This document shows positions 45,114 to 58,406 of a DNA stretch of 64,000 bases, in pieces. Position 1 is the stretch's first letter, and each line of letters starts with the position of its first letter. The position numbers were made by a program, and so were the translations under genes. A model generated the notes under the pieces. The model was given only the letters and a program-made list of their open reading frames with translations. It was not told where the DNA came from and did no database searches. Source of the DNA: Poecilobothrus nobilitatus (Eukaryota; Arthropoda; Insecta; Diptera; Dolichopodidae); the NCBI GenBank assembly GCA_947095535.1, contig OX352773.1:156587271-156651270 (forward strand), read 5' to 3'.

Positions 45114-46376
45114 AAACAAGGTAGAATGTAAACCAAGGATTTTTAAAAGCGCAAATTTCCAAATAAAGACAATGCAAACGTTTAGAATAATTGTGACTTG
45201 CACAAAAATTTGAAAATTTAAGTAATGTTTTGTAATAAGAAAAAATGTGAAAATAAGACTATTCTGGAATTTTGAGGGGCTGTAAGACCGGAACCCTTTA
45301 TAACTAAGAAAAATCTTTAACACCGGTTTTTTATTGCCGAAGAAAAATTTTTACAGATGCCTAAGTTACAGGTGTCTAAAAATATCCAATTTTAAATTTT
45401 TAAGACGCAATAACTCTTAAACTGGGCGTTGTACCAAAAAATTTTTAGAAGAAAAATATACTAACTCTAAGAGTTCGTCTTAAAATTTCAGGTTCCTATC
45501 TCAAAGCGTGCCGAAGTTATGAAGATAGAAAAAAGAAATATCATCCAAAATTTCGTTTTAACATAACGGTAAATTCAAATAGTGAATTACAAAATATTGC
45601 ATAATTTTGATATTATTTTATAGAGGTAAAATTTCCGGTCTTCTAGTGTTTTTAGTTTGAAGAACTACTACGCAGAGCCTGAGATATATACATCTGAAAA
45701 TAGTGCTTTTTTGCAATTTTTGGCGGCTGAAACTTTGGAACTCTACAATTAAAAAAAACCATTAACACACATAAAAATTGATTACTGGAGCTTTAATTTT
45801 TTTGTCTTGCCGAAGCAAAATGTGTACAGGTGCCTAAGTTACAGGTGTTTAAAAATAGCAAAGTTTTAATGTTTGAGCCCTAGCCCTAATAGCTCATAAA
45901 CATGGAGTGGTACAAAAAAAATTCTGAGCAAACTTATACTAATTCTAAAAATTCTTTCTTGCCTCAAAATTTCAAACCCCTATCTAAAAGCGTGCCGGAG
46001 TTATGAAGATAGAAAAATCACGCAAAGTTTGGTTTTCAAATAACGGTAAATTTAAAAATTATATGTAATTTTGATATGTCGAATGGCATTTTCAGATTGA
46101 AAAAATATTAAGCAGAACATGAAATATACGCGTTTTAAAATAGGGCTTTTTCAAAATTTGAGGGGCTGTAGTTCCCTGATGGCTGCGGCTATATGAAAAC
46201 GTTGTTCCACAAAATTAATTTTTTTATGAGACCTATCCATGGTTAAAAATTGTTTTCTCTATCTTTAACGGTGTAGAAGTTTTGTAAACAGACGGACAGA
46301 CGGACGGATGGACGAACGGACAGAGTGAAACTAATGGGCACATTTTTTCAAAACTTTTTTGGAAATGTGCTAAAAC
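45114..46376 (-). mobile_element. HL-D element, complete with two core units (copy D6)
   Basis: On the minus strand, the 5' end at 46376 has the subTIR seen here as TTTTGGAAATGTGC (46357-46370) and a long CGGA-type tract (about 46289-46322). Core units recur at 477 bp: 'taacggt' at 45564 and 46041. The 3' subTIR is decayed ('gcaaatttccaaat', 45151-45164) and the terminus is AAACAAG (45114-45120, reverse of CTTGTTT). Same structure as D3 in the opposite orientation. Confidence 0.88.
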
Positions 46377-46686
46377 TCTCATTTTTATGAATGTTGTGCA
46401 AATTCAATGAATTCAAAGAAGTCATTTATAATAATGTACAGTTAAGAACTTAAGATTTAGATTAAAATTTAAGTTTACATTTAGTATTAAATATTAGTAC
46501 CTATTCATTTTCTGAATGGAACTTTTCAAAATTTTTATTAAAATTATAATGATTTCAGAATTAATTCATTTAAGATGATTAAATTTTATAAAATATAACT
46601 AAAGTTCCGTAATTTATAACAAAAAAAAAATTAATTTAAAAAGCCATAAAAAATAAATAAATCACAAAAAAAAAAATTTAAAAATT
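46377..46686. other. A+T-rich spacer
   Basis: Nothing recognised. Confidence 0.5.
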
Positions 46687-47490
46687 GGCTTAATACTTTT
46701 GCCTCTCTTTCTGAATAGTTTCGGCCTATTTACAGAATTTCTACACCGTTTGAGATGGAACAATGAAATTTTAATCATGAATAAATCTTATAAAAATGTG
46801 TAATTTTATAAGACTATTTTATGTAGCCCCATTCATTACTGAGTTACAGCTCCGCAAAGTAGAAAAAGACCTTATTTATCAATGTTTACACCTAAAGTTT
46901 TGCTTAAGATTTTTCCATCTAAAAATGTCAAACAAGCGGAAATTGTTAAAAAACTTTTTAAATCAATATAAAAATCATATCTACAGTTTTTTTTGCTATT
47001 TTGTAATTAAATTTACCGTTAAGTATTAAACGGTAGCTTTTCAAAATTTGATATTTTATCCGTATCTTAGAAGAATTTTTTTGTGTTTTGACAAATTTTG
47101 AGAGGAGGGAGATATTTGAGAGCAGTTATAAGTATAAGTCATCTCAGAAAAAATTTTTGTAATTATCAATTTTTTACAAGTATAAACCAGTTCTGTTTGG
47201 AATTTTTAGATTGAAAAAGTATTAAGCAAAACTTGAGATATACACATTTGAAAATAGGAATTTTTTAATCGTTGAAGGGCTGCAGCTACAGGATGGATTG
47301 GCTATGTTTTTCTACAATATTAAGTTTTTTAAGAGGAGTAGATATTTATGGTCTAAAATTCATTATTGTAACTTCATCGTTGTAGGAATTCTGTAAGCAG
47401 ACGAAGATACAAACATACGGTTGTACAGAGAGAGAGTCAAACAAATATAATGCAAATGTTCAAAATTTATTTTTTGAAAAATATGCTAAA
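46687..47490. mobile_element. Head-to-head pair of diverged HL-D pieces
   Basis: Positions 46687-47165 read as HL-D on the plus strand ('cctatttacagaatttctac', 'gtagccccattcattac', 'gagttacagctccgc', 'aatttaccgtta'). Positions 47170-47490 read as HL-D on the minus strand ('cttgagatatacacatttg', 'gggctgcagctacagg', 'tctgtaagcagacgaag', 'aatatgctaaaaatt'). Their core ends meet at about 47167. Both lack the GTCC tract. Confidence 0.65.
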
Positions 47491-49843
47491 AATTGGTAGG
47501 TACGATTTCGATATTTTGTAGACTTGAGATATTCATTAATGTTTCTATTAGGTAATTTAAAAAAAATATCAAATACCTGACTGTCTACTGAAATTTATCT
47601 GAAAATAAATACAACCATACAAAATGATATATGATTTTATTTTTCTATTTGAAATGATTGTTTTTTTTAGATCTAATAAAGTCTAGTAACGAGAATTATA
47701 TTTTATGTTATTTTGATTCCCAAACTTTAGTTTTTATAAATTTTATTAACTTCTGAAATTTTATTTTTGTAGAAGTTTTTCGTTTGATTTATACATACAT
47801 ATATCCTTAAAAATTTAATTTTATAGCTTTTTGTATGTAAAGTTATAAAGTCCTTTTTATATCTAATACATATTTGGTGCCAATTTAATTTGCAATCCCT
47901 ATAGAAATATTTATAATTATGGGTTTAAAATTTAATAATTTGTGAATTTTTGACAACATCCATTTTATCATGGGCTGTAAATTAAAATTCTTTGAAGATT
48001 TAACTTATAAAAACTTTAAATTTAATTTCAATATAAAAAATTTAATTTTTAATTTTTCTTTTCAAATATAATTATCTAAATCCTAAATTTAAGTTCTGAA
48101 AATATATGAAAGAGAAAATTTTCCAGCTTGATTGGTATAAAAAAAAAATTTCCAATATTTCCCATGACGTAATTAACCTAAAAACATTTTTAAATATTTA
48201 TTCACACATCATTCATATCATAATATAATATTACATAAATATACGAGTAGATAGGTAGGTACAGAAATACAACGGCACTTTACACACTTGTGTAACACAC
48301 ACGGCACTTGTACTTTACACAATTTGTACTGTGTGTTTAATATTGTGTCTTTTGTATTAAAATTCAAATTCTATTCATATTCTTCCGTCGTAAAAAAAAA
48401 ATCGTAAGTGCCAAAAATTGAATTTTTTAGATAAGGTTGTATTTGGCATCAGTAAAATATTTCCAAACTTTATACTAAACAAAAAATTCGGATACCTCGC
48501 TGAAAATTCAGTTAAATCTAATACCATACTACGTCGAATTTACAAAAAATATCCTGTTTACTAAATATAAAAGTCGTATACACCATAGACTTAGAACAAA
48601 AGTCGAATGCGACAAAATAAGAAGCATATATTTACGACATTTTTATTAAATATAATTTATTGTACAGAGAAATATTTAAATTTGGATAAGTTCGTACAAG
48701 ATTTATAATCTAATGTACATTAGAAATCTAATGTACTTACATTAAATTATGATTCTAGCACGAACTTCTCAAATACATACAAATTTTGTATTAGTGTTTG
48801 AGCATACTTGTAGTTAACTAAAAAAATCTTAGTGATCCTGATTATTTTCCACAAGATACCTTTTTTAAGAATATTATTTTACAATTTTTATAAAAATTAC
48901 ATTTTTTTGACAAAAAACGGTGAATTACAAATAAGAAAATCATTTTTATCTACACTGTTGAACAAAGAAAATCTGCAAAATGGAATGAAAGAAAAAAAAT
49001 AACTTATTGAAGGAGACGTGCAATAAATTACGTAAGCATATATTTTGCTTTATGTCATACAGAAGCTCGAAACCACAAAATCGTTTAGCTTTCTGAAAAT
49101 GAAATTCTCTCCATCACTTGAAAAGCAATTTCTAATTAAGAAAAAATAGTTTAAAAAGTTATTTAACTAGCTTTGCTTTCCAAACATTCAAGAATAAATA
49201 ACCCTCTTGATGCGCGAATAAAACATTAAAAGTTAAATTACTTAAAATTAAAAAATGTAGAAAAGAAAATGTTTGGTATTAGAAATTGTTTAAAGATGAC
49301 CCCGAATTCTGCAATGTTAGTTTTTTCATATAACACAAACAAACAAAAAAGAAACAAATTAAAAAAAAAAAAATAAGAAAGAGATAAAAAATTGGTTCAT
49401 TGAATCTATAAATGAAAAATCCACATTAAATTTTAGTAAAAGACTTAAGCAAAATAAGAACAGGATAAGTCAGAAGGAACAAAAATAAATAAAATGTAAA
49501 GAAAAAAGTCATTAAAAAAACAAAATATTCAAGTTTGTATCATTTCGGTTTTGTTAGTATTTTATTTTAGGTACTTATGTATTTTATTCAGGATTAAATG
49601 ACCTAATTTAAATCTATGCTTTGCTTTGCCCACTGTATTTTGATTTTATTTCCAATATGGTTTTGTAATGTTTTAAATAATAAAAAAATATTTTAATTTA
49701 TTTTAAATTTTAATTATTTCTATTCAAATAGTTTTTAGTTTTCGGATTTTATTGTTTAATTTATAATAAATTTGTTTCGTTTCGTTGAAAGTATAGAGTA
49801 TTTCTAGTACCTAGATATCCTTTCTTTTCAATACTATTTTAAA
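47491..49843. other. A+T-rich stretch, short word repeats only
   Basis: Positions 48270-48335 repeat 'acggcactt...acac' words, and 48700-48740 hold short inverted 'aatctaatgtacatta' words. No family or gene recognised. Confidence 0.5.
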
Positions 49844-51426
49844 AACGAGGAAGAATACAGTTGACTTTGTCAACTCTTAGATACCCGTACGAACCGTTAG
49901 TATGTTCACAGCCTGTCACTCTGCTTACAATATTATTTTTTTAATATTTTAGTATTTTAAAATAATTTGGGTGAATTTTATAATTTCTAGAACTATGGGT
50001 TGTACATATATTCAAACTATATGTTTATATGTACATTCTTCAAAAGCAGATTCTAACCTTCCACATAACGATTATCAATCCAAAACTTTTTCAAATATTC
50101 TATAGTACCATTTAATACTAAGCGGTAAATGTATATTGAATTTACTTAGTACAAAATAGTAAATATAATTTTAAATATTATATTATATTATATTTAAATA
50201 TTCCATTGACAGAATAATTTCTTATAAGTACAATAAAATACATATATGTATGTAAATACGGCGCTATATAATATACATCTATACTCTTATCATTCATTCA
50301 CTAGTGACATATACGATATGTAAATAAACATGATATTATATAAGTATGTATATATATCGATATCATATAAATAAAAATTCTTCAAGCAACCGTTATGTTG
50401 TTTATTTAATTACATTTTTTTGTACTACGCATTATATCCTCAACAATTTCAAATTATCGAGTAAAACAAAATGGAAAAAATTCGTTAAAGAAATTTGTTA
50501 GAAAATTTGAAAAAATCAAGTAACACTTTCGTCAATTATAAAGTAACCCTATATTATTAAAAAAAGTTGTTAACAGAAATAAAAGTATAATGTTGGAGCT
50601 TTAATTTTTGTGTATTACTTCAAAAAAATTTTAACAGGTGTTCAAGTTACAGGTGTTTAAAAATAGGAAATTTTCAGTTTTTGACCCCTTACAGCTCCTA
50701 AACGGGAGGTGATACAAAAAAAATTTCTGAAATGACTCATACTAATTTTCAAAGATCTAACTTCTGTCAAAATTTCAAGTTTCCACCTTTAACCGTTTAG
50801 AAGATGGAAGGGTTAAAGAATTTTGCAAAGTTTGAGTTTTGCATAACGGTAAATTAAGACACCGTATGCCAAAATTATATATTTATTGTATACATACTTT
50901 TAAAGCTAATGAAAGTAGTAATCATTTGGCGTTTTCAAAATGAAGATATACCTTATACAACTTGTGCTATAATAATTTAAATATGGAGCTTTTTTGAACC
51001 TTTGGGGAGCTGTAGCTCCGTAACGGGTGGGGCTACAAAAAAAAATTATTAAAAATAAAATTAATATTTTTGTGAGATCTATCAGTGGTTAAAATTTCAT
51101 AGCTCTATTGCAAAAAAAATGTCGGGATCTAAAAGTTAGGTGTTCGAGAGCTACCCTAAGGCTTGGTCCAAACTCAACCAAAAAAAATAGGGAACCTACA
51201 AATTACTCCCAAAATATTTTGTGTAAATTTCAAGATTCTAGCTTTCTTAGTTTTTGAGTTAGCGTGCTGACGGACGGACGGACGGACGGACGGACATGGC
51301 TCAAAAGTCTTAGAATTTTTTTCTGATCCGATCCATACCTTTGAAGGTATATCTAGCTCGCTTATTTCGAGGTGTTACAAACGGAGGAGTAATTTTATTA
51401 TACCCGATCCTATCGTACAGGTATAA
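49844..51426 (-). mobile_element. HL-A element, complete (copy A1)
   Basis: A 1.58-kb element. The 3' terminus is AACGAGG (49844-49850), the 3' hairpin AGTTG...CAACT (49859-49875), and the subTIR ATACCCGTACGA (49881-49892). At the 5' end the subTIR has one mismatch (TCGTACAGGTAT, 51413-51424), preceded by a six-unit CGGA tract (51270-51294). The core contains one HL-D-like unit and GGAGCTGTAGCTCC near 51006. It is nearly identical to A2, which follows 180 bp away in the same orientation. Confidence 0.92.
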
Positions 51427-51605
51427 TTATTAGAGATTTTATAGGTGGTTGCAAAATCAGGACTTATGTTTTTTCCAGAATATGTATATTTATGAATAGG
51501 TATATTTTATATTATATATTAATATGTAATACAATACGTACTTTAAAGCAAATTGAAACAGAATAAAACAAAAAATTGGATAATTTATTTTAAAAAAATA
51601 AAATT
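51427..51605. other. Spacer between A1 and A2
   Basis: A+T-rich, with one 'ggttgcaaaatcagg' related to the repeat at 43881-44560. Confidence 0.5.
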
Positions 51606-53210
51606 AACGAGGAAGAATACAGTTGACTTTGTCAACTCTTAGATACCCGTACGAACCGTTAGTATGTTCACAGTCACTCTGCCTACAATATTATTTTTTT
51701 AATATTTTAGTATTTTAAAATAATTTGGGTGAATTTTATAATTTCTAGAACTTATGGGTTGTACATATATTCAAACTATATGTTTATATGTACATTCTTC
51801 TAAAGCAGATTCTAACCTTCCACATAACGATTATCAATCCAAAACTTTTTCAAATATTCTATAGTAACATTTAATACTAAGCGGTAAATGCATATTAAAT
51901 TTACTTAGTACAAAATAGTAAATATAATTTTAAATATTATATTATATTATATTTAAATATTCCATTGACAGAATAATTTCTTATAAGTACAATAAAATAC
52001 ATATATGTATGTAAATACGGCGCTATATAATATACATAGTAATATACTATGTAATAATATACTCTTATCATTCATTCACTAGTGACATATACGATATGTA
52101 AATAAACATGATATTATATAAGTATGTATATATATCAATATCATATAAATAATAATAAAAATTCTTCAAGCAACCGTTATGTTGTTTATTTAATTACATT
52201 TTTTTGTACCACGCATTATATCCTCAACAATTTCAAATTATCGAGTAAAACAAAATGGAAAAAATTCGTTTTAAAGAAATTTGTTAGAAAATTTGAAAAA
52301 ATCAACTAACACTTTCGTCAATTATAAAGTAACCCTACATTATTAAAAAAAGTTGTTAACAGAAATAAGAGTATAATGTTGAAGCTTTAATTTTTGTGTA
52401 TTACTTCAAAAAAATTTTAACAGGTGTTCAAGTTACAGGTGTTTAAAAATAGAAAATTTTCAGTTTTTGACCCCTTACAGCTCCTAAACGGGGGGTGATA
52501 CAAAAAAAATTTCTGAAATGACTCATACTTATTTTCAAAGATCTAACTTCTGTCAAAATTGCAAGTTTCCAACTTAAACCGTTTAGAAGATAGAAGGGTT
52601 GAAGGATTTTGCAAAATTTGAGTTTCACATAACGGTAAATTAAGACACCGTATGCCACAAGTATATATTTATTGTATATATACTTTTAAAGCTAATGAAA
52701 GTAGTAATCGTTTGGCGTTTTCAAAATGAAGATATACCTTATACAACTTGTGCTATAACAATTTGAATATAGAGCTTTTTTGAACCTTTGGGGAGCTGTA
52801 GCTCCGTAACGGGTGGGGCTACAAAAAAAAGTTATTAAAAATAAAATTAATAATTTTGTGAGATCTATCAGCAGTTAAAATTTCATAGCTCTATTTCAAA
52901 AAAAATGTCGGGATCTAAAAGTTAGGTGTTCGAGAGCTACCAAACTCAAGGCTTGGTCCAAACTCAACCAAAAAAAATAGGGAACCTACAAATTACTCCC
53001 AGAATATTTTGTGTAAATTTCAAGATTCTAGCTTTCTTAGTTTTTGAGTTAGCGTGCTGACGGACGGACGGACGGACATGGCTCAAAAGTCTTAGAATTT
53101 TTTTCTGATCCGATCCATACCTTTGAAGGTATATCTAGCTCGCTTATTTCGAGGTGTTACAAACGGAGGAGTAATTTTATTATACCCGATCCTATCGTAC
53201 GGGTATAAAA
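51606..53210 (-). mobile_element. HL-A element, complete (copy A2)
   Basis: A 1.6-kb element with perfect subTIRs ATACCCGTACGA (51643-51654) and TCGTACGGGTAT (53195-53206), terminus AACGAGG (51606-51612) and a four-unit CGGA tract (53060-53077). Differences from A1 are scattered substitutions and small indels, for example extra 'tagtaatatactatgta' sequence near 52037. Open frames of 61-71 codons inside are not conserved enough to call. Confidence 0.92.
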
Positions 53211-53396
53211 ATAAATAAACAGGATTTTTTTTTAAATAGATAAAAATATATGGAACTTAATCCATAGTTATATATATAACCCTGACCTTAAGCTCTTAAA
53301 GTAACTATCATTATTTACTTTTCAAATTTATTTTAAACTGATACTGAAACTGACTGATATTGTAATTGTAACATATCTTTCCCACTATTTACTTCA
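53211..53396. other. 186-bp spacer between inverted HL-A copies
   Basis: A+T-rich; separates A2 and A3, which are inverse copies of each other. No feature of its own. Confidence 0.5.
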
Positions 53397-54530
53397 TTAT
53401 ACCTGTACGATAGGATCGGGTATAATAAAATTACTCCTCCGTTTGTAACACCTCGAAATAAGCGAGCTAGATATACCTTCAAAGGTATGGATCGGATCAG
53501 AAAAAAATTCTAAGACTTTTGAGCCATGTCCGTCCGTCCGTCCGTCCGTCAGCACGCTAACTCAAAAACTAAGAAAGCTGGAATCTTGAAATTTACACAA
53601 AATATTTTGGGAGTAATTTGTAGGTTCCCTATTTTTTTTGGTTGAGTTTGGACCAAGCCTTAGGGTAGCTCTCGAACACCTAACTTTTTGATCCCCACAT
53701 TTTTTTTGAAATAGAGCTATGAAATTTTAACTGCTGATAGATGTCACAAAAATATTAATTTTATTTTTAATAACTTTTTTTGTACCCCCACCCGTTACGG
53801 AGCTACAGCTCCCCAAAGGTTCAAAAAAGCTCTATATTTAAATTATTATAGCACAAGTTGTATAAGGTATATCTTCATTTTGAAAACGTCAAACGATTAC
53901 TACTTTTATCAGCTTTAAAAGTATATATACAATAAATATATATTTGTGGCATACGGTGTCTTAATTTACCGTTATGCAAAACTCAAATTTTGCAAAATTC
54001 TTTAACCCTTCTATCTTCTAAACGGTTAAAGTTGAAAACTTGAAATTTTGACAGAAGTTAGATCTTTGAAAATTAGTATGAGTCATTTCAGAAATTTTTT
54101 TTGTATCACCCCCGGTTTAGGAGCTGTAAGGGGTCAAAAACTGAAAATTTCCTATTTTTAAACACCTGTAACTTGAACACCTGTTAACATTTTTTTGAAG
54201 TAATACACAAAAATTAAAGCATCAACATTATACTCTTATTTCTGTTAACAACTTTTTTTAATAATATAGGGTTACTTTATAATTGACGAAAGTGTTACTT
54301 GGTTTTTTCAAATTTTCTAACAAATTTCTTTAAAGAATTTTTTCCATTTTGTTTTACTCGATAATTTGAAATTGTTGAGGATATAATGCGTAGTACAAAA
54401 AAATGTAATTAAATAAACAACATGACGGTTGCTTGAAGAATTTTTATTTATATGATATTGATATATATACATACTTATATAATATCATGTTTATTTACAT
54501 ATCGTATATGTCACTAGTGAATGAATGATA
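53397..54530 (+). mobile_element. HL-A element, 3'-truncated (copy A3)
   Basis: It begins TTATACCTGTACGA at 53397 (one mismatch in the subTIR) with hairpin, GTCC tract (53529-53549) and core, and follows A2 closely as far as 'gtgaatgaatgata' (54530). The 3' third, including subTIR and CCTCGTT, is missing and an HL-D fragment begins instead. Confidence 0.9.
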
Positions 54531-54716
54531 AAAAAAAACAGTTAAAACACGTAATTACTAAATCTTTAATTTTGATGTCTTGCCGAAGATAAATTTGTAC
54601 AAGTGCCTAAGTTACAGGCGCTGAGAAACAGAAAATTTCCATTAACCGTAATTATAGCTCTTAAACGGGGGTTGGTACAAAAAACTGTTCTGAGAAAACT
54701 AATACTAATTCAAATA
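54531..54716 (-). mobile_element. HL-D core fragment joined to HL-A copy A3
   Basis: The phrases 'gtcttgccgaag', 'gtgcctaagttacagg', 'ctcttaaacgggg' and 'ctgagaaaactaatactaatt' match the HL-D core on the minus strand. It has no ends of its own. The junction with A3 falls in an A-run. Confidence 0.75.
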
Positions 54717-56315
54717 CTGCTATTACAATACTAAAAAAGTATTTATATGTTATAAAGTCATTTAAATAAAAAAATATGGATGTATTTTCCAATATGTTAG
54801 ATTGTTTGTATCGTTACTCTTTTAAAATAAATTAAGAGTAATAAAAAAATCTGAAAATCCGATCAGATGCGGCAGAAAAAATAGAAAGAAATTGAAAAAA
54901 GGCGCGTACAAACTACACAACAATAAAAAGGTAATTATAAATATATGTATATGTGTATTTTTTTTTTCATTTTCTCAATTAATTGCCCCCTTACTTCTTT
55001 TTACTCATTTTTTTCCTCTCTGTAACGCTTCAATTGACGTTAAATGATGTGAAATTATTTATTAGGGAGTGTTACCATATTGTTCTCCACACAATCTCTA
55101 TTCATTTTTATAAACCTACACAAAAAATTTATTTCGATTAATACATAGGGTAAAATGGTAAGATAAGGGTTTTAAATTTTTGTTTTATATTTTGTTACAA
55201 CATTGAATATGTAAATTATTTCTATTTCATAAATGTTGATTTTAAATTATTAGACGACCAGAATCTTTTAAGACAACAAGATTCAACATTTTCTAATTCA
55301 GTTTATGATTTTACTACAAACGATTGTTTTTTAAAAAAGATTTTAAAGTGTTTAGGTTAAGTTATTGAGGGCTAATTTTCAGGATTTATTTAACTCGTGT
55401 TTATATTAGCAAATCATATCAACTACGTATTAGAACATATTTTAGTTTTTATTTTAAGATACCTAATTCTGCAATGTACCCATAGTACCTAAGTATTTAC
55501 TAGGTATTCCGCAAGATTTAATTTACCTTATAGATAAATCTCATTTACAAAAATGCGAATTTAGCACAAGTCAAACTTAAAAATATAATATTCCGAAAAC
55601 TGGATTTATTTTTTTAATTAGTATGTTTAATTATTCTCTATTAATAATATATTAAAAGTATTTTAAAAATACTTCAAAATGTCATATTTATAGAACGACG
55701 AGTTGTACTTGTCAACAAATTGTGTTTATAAAAAGGTAATTGTTGCACAATTAAATGATAAAATCGTAAATACTTTTAATTTTCGACTTCAATATACGTT
55801 AGATATATTAAATTCAGTTTTTTATATCGCCATTACATAGTCACTAATCGGTATTTTAACCCTATAAAAAGATTTTGATAAAATAATTGTAGAATAGAAA
55901 CTTTACCGTTGATTTATTATTAGATAAACATACCAGGATATTAGATAAACATACCATACCAGGCAGGAAAATTTTACCTCAAATTAATCGTTATATCAGT
56001 TTTATAGTATTTTATCATATTATTATATAACGCAACACTTCAATGAACTCAAGCTTACTATAGTGACCATATTGAAAGCGTTTAGCAAGCAATACAAGAG
56101 AGTGTTAAAATGATAATGAAAATTATAATATGAAGTAGGCAGCTACATAACATTCCTTTGTAAAATTAAATTTTAAAGGAATTATGAAATAATTTTGTCT
56201 CCTATTTCATTCTTTTATATTAAAGTGAAACTCTTATAAAATGTATAATATGTATAAAATTGTGTATAAAATTGCAAGGGTATTGAATAAATTTTGTTAA
56301 AAATTCTTTCCTTTT
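54717..56315. other. A+T-rich stretch, small duplications
   Basis: 'attagataaacatacca' occurs twice near 55920-55955. No gene or family recognised. Confidence 0.5.
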
Positions 56316-56695
56316 TTTAGCACATTTCCAAAAAATTTTTGAAAAAATGTGCCAATTAGTTTCACTCTGTCCGTCCATCCGTCCGTCCATCTATTTACAA
56401 AACTACTACAAAGCTTCAAATTTCAGACACATAATCAATCATGAAGGAACATCATTGTACAAAATCTAAAGGTTCTATCTTTGTTGGTTTTTGAGATAAT
56501 CACGTTTGCTCCGGAATCATTCGGAAGCTTCCAGAATTCGAACGCATGGACCGATTTTGTTCAGATTTGAACATAGCATTCCTTTAGTAATTAGTAATCT
56601 ACTATATAAATTTCATCGAGATAGCTTTACTAGTTTTTGAGTTATCGTGCGAACGGACGGACGGACGGACATCGTTAAATTGACTGAGGAGAAAA
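56316..56695. mobile_element. Composite: HL-D 5' end joined to an inverted HL-type end
   Basis: Positions 56316-56400 are a clean HL-D 5' end (hairpin GCACATTTCC...AAATGTGCC and GTCC tract). From about 56408 a different HL-type sequence runs in the opposite sense and ends 'gttatcgtgcgaacggacgg' plus 'acatcgttaaattgactgag' (to 56695), similar to the HL-C/HL-B region around the GTCC tract. The phrase 'accgattttgttcagattt' also resembles fly repeats of this type. Two GTCC tracts thus face each other. Confidence 0.65.
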
Positions 56696-58406
56696 TTTGT
56701 GTTTTTCTTTTTGAACTTTGGATTAAATCAAACCTGAAAATTGTAAATTATTACATTCCTTTCATATTTACAATATTACAATTAAAATGTTAAAAGCTGA
56801 TTATCGTTAAAATCGTTTATCTCTTCATTTATTAAAACAAAAAAGTAAGAAATGGTTTCAGTCAAAAAACTTATAACACTTGAAACTTTAAAATGTTTTT
56901 ATTTAACTTTTGACTGCTTTTTTGTCTTTTGTAAAAACAAAAAGAAAGTTTTGTTATAATATGTACTAAGAAAATTAGAATGAGATTTAATTTAGAATTT
57001 TAGATAATATATCGTCGAATATTAGTATGAGTATGCCGTATCAGCCTTTTTAGCACTATCGGACCTAATGACGCAGTTTTAGATTTTTCAATAATATATT
57101 TTATATTCTGTATTCAGTTTATAATAATGTCTCGGTTAGTTTCTGAGTTGTACAGTTTTGCTTTACCGTATATCCACAACTATCTGTTGACTTAATTTTT
57201 TGGATTGCCGTAAATATAGCTAATCTTTTTACAAAAACAAACATTATTTATCAAATATGGGAATATAAAATACAGAGGGTATTCGAATCGTACACAAGTC
57301 GTAACCATAACTACCCATTCTGCTACACGAAAAACTATTTTATTTGAATTTTTTGAGAACATTTTTTTTTTTTAATTAAAAGAGGATTTTACAAAAAGAA
57401 AATTTTCAATTCGTCTTTTGCTACACAGATAATTATTATAAAATTCCAAATAAGTATTAGGTAATAAGACTAACCGAAAGATTGAACTAGGAGTTGTTTA
57501 GAAATTTCAACACTAAGCTTACTGAGGAGTCCAGTTCAGTGTTGAAAAACGAAACACCCCTAAAATAAAATATTTGTTTGTAGATTTAAGCTTAATTATA
57601 AGGTAATTTTAGAGGCAAACCCACTTGTTGCCAAATATTTATACTTTTTGCGTTAGTATTTTAACATTAGATTTGATTAGGATACTCCTCCTTTCCGACT
57701 TTCTTTTATTTATTTATTTACTTTCTTTATTTTTATTCTTTAACAAGGCTCGTAGTAATAGAAAACATCATGCAATTTTCGAACATTCTATGCTAAATTG
57801 GCAAGCATTGCATTTGCAGATTTTAAATAGAGAAAGGAAGCCTATTGTGATTATTTAATGAAATATATACTAAATTTTATGATAGAAGTTATGCTATAAT
57901 GATACTATCTAGTCTTCAAATAACAAGTTTAATGCAAGAAGTACAAGTAAATTTTTATAAGTAATATTTAAATATTTAAAATTTACACTATTTATGATAT
58001 ACCTATCTACTGATTTTGGTATAAAAAAGGAAAAGATGAAAATTAATAAAAATAACACTAAATTTATGATCACTGAACACTATTGTAGATAGAGGTAGTT
58101 TAATATTAATGTGATCGTTTTTGAATAATACGTTTATTTTACAGATTTATTACCCCAAAATACATTCTATTTTATAATAATATTATAGCTGATTATCTTT
58201 TCTTGCGATTCTATTGTGAAATTTAATAAAATAAACCATATTCAGTTCTACATTTGTTTTTTTCATTATTAAATTCAATTAGAAATTTTAAATAAAAATT
58301 TTCACCCATGATAAAAATTAAAGCAACGGTAATAAATATCCGTTATACCAAATTTTAGTAAACAATAAAAACGAAAATTTATGTATAATACAGTATTATA
58401 TTTATA
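56696..58406. other. A+T-rich stretch, one hairpin
   Basis: Contains TTCAACACT...AGTGTTGAA (57507-57546) around 'gaggagtccag'. An open frame of 77 codons at 57625-57858 has no motif I recognise. No gene called. Confidence 0.45.

Noticed and set aside
57625..57858. 77-codon frame as a membrane protein gene
   Set aside because: Hydrophobic run comes from T-rich codons; no supporting context or motif.
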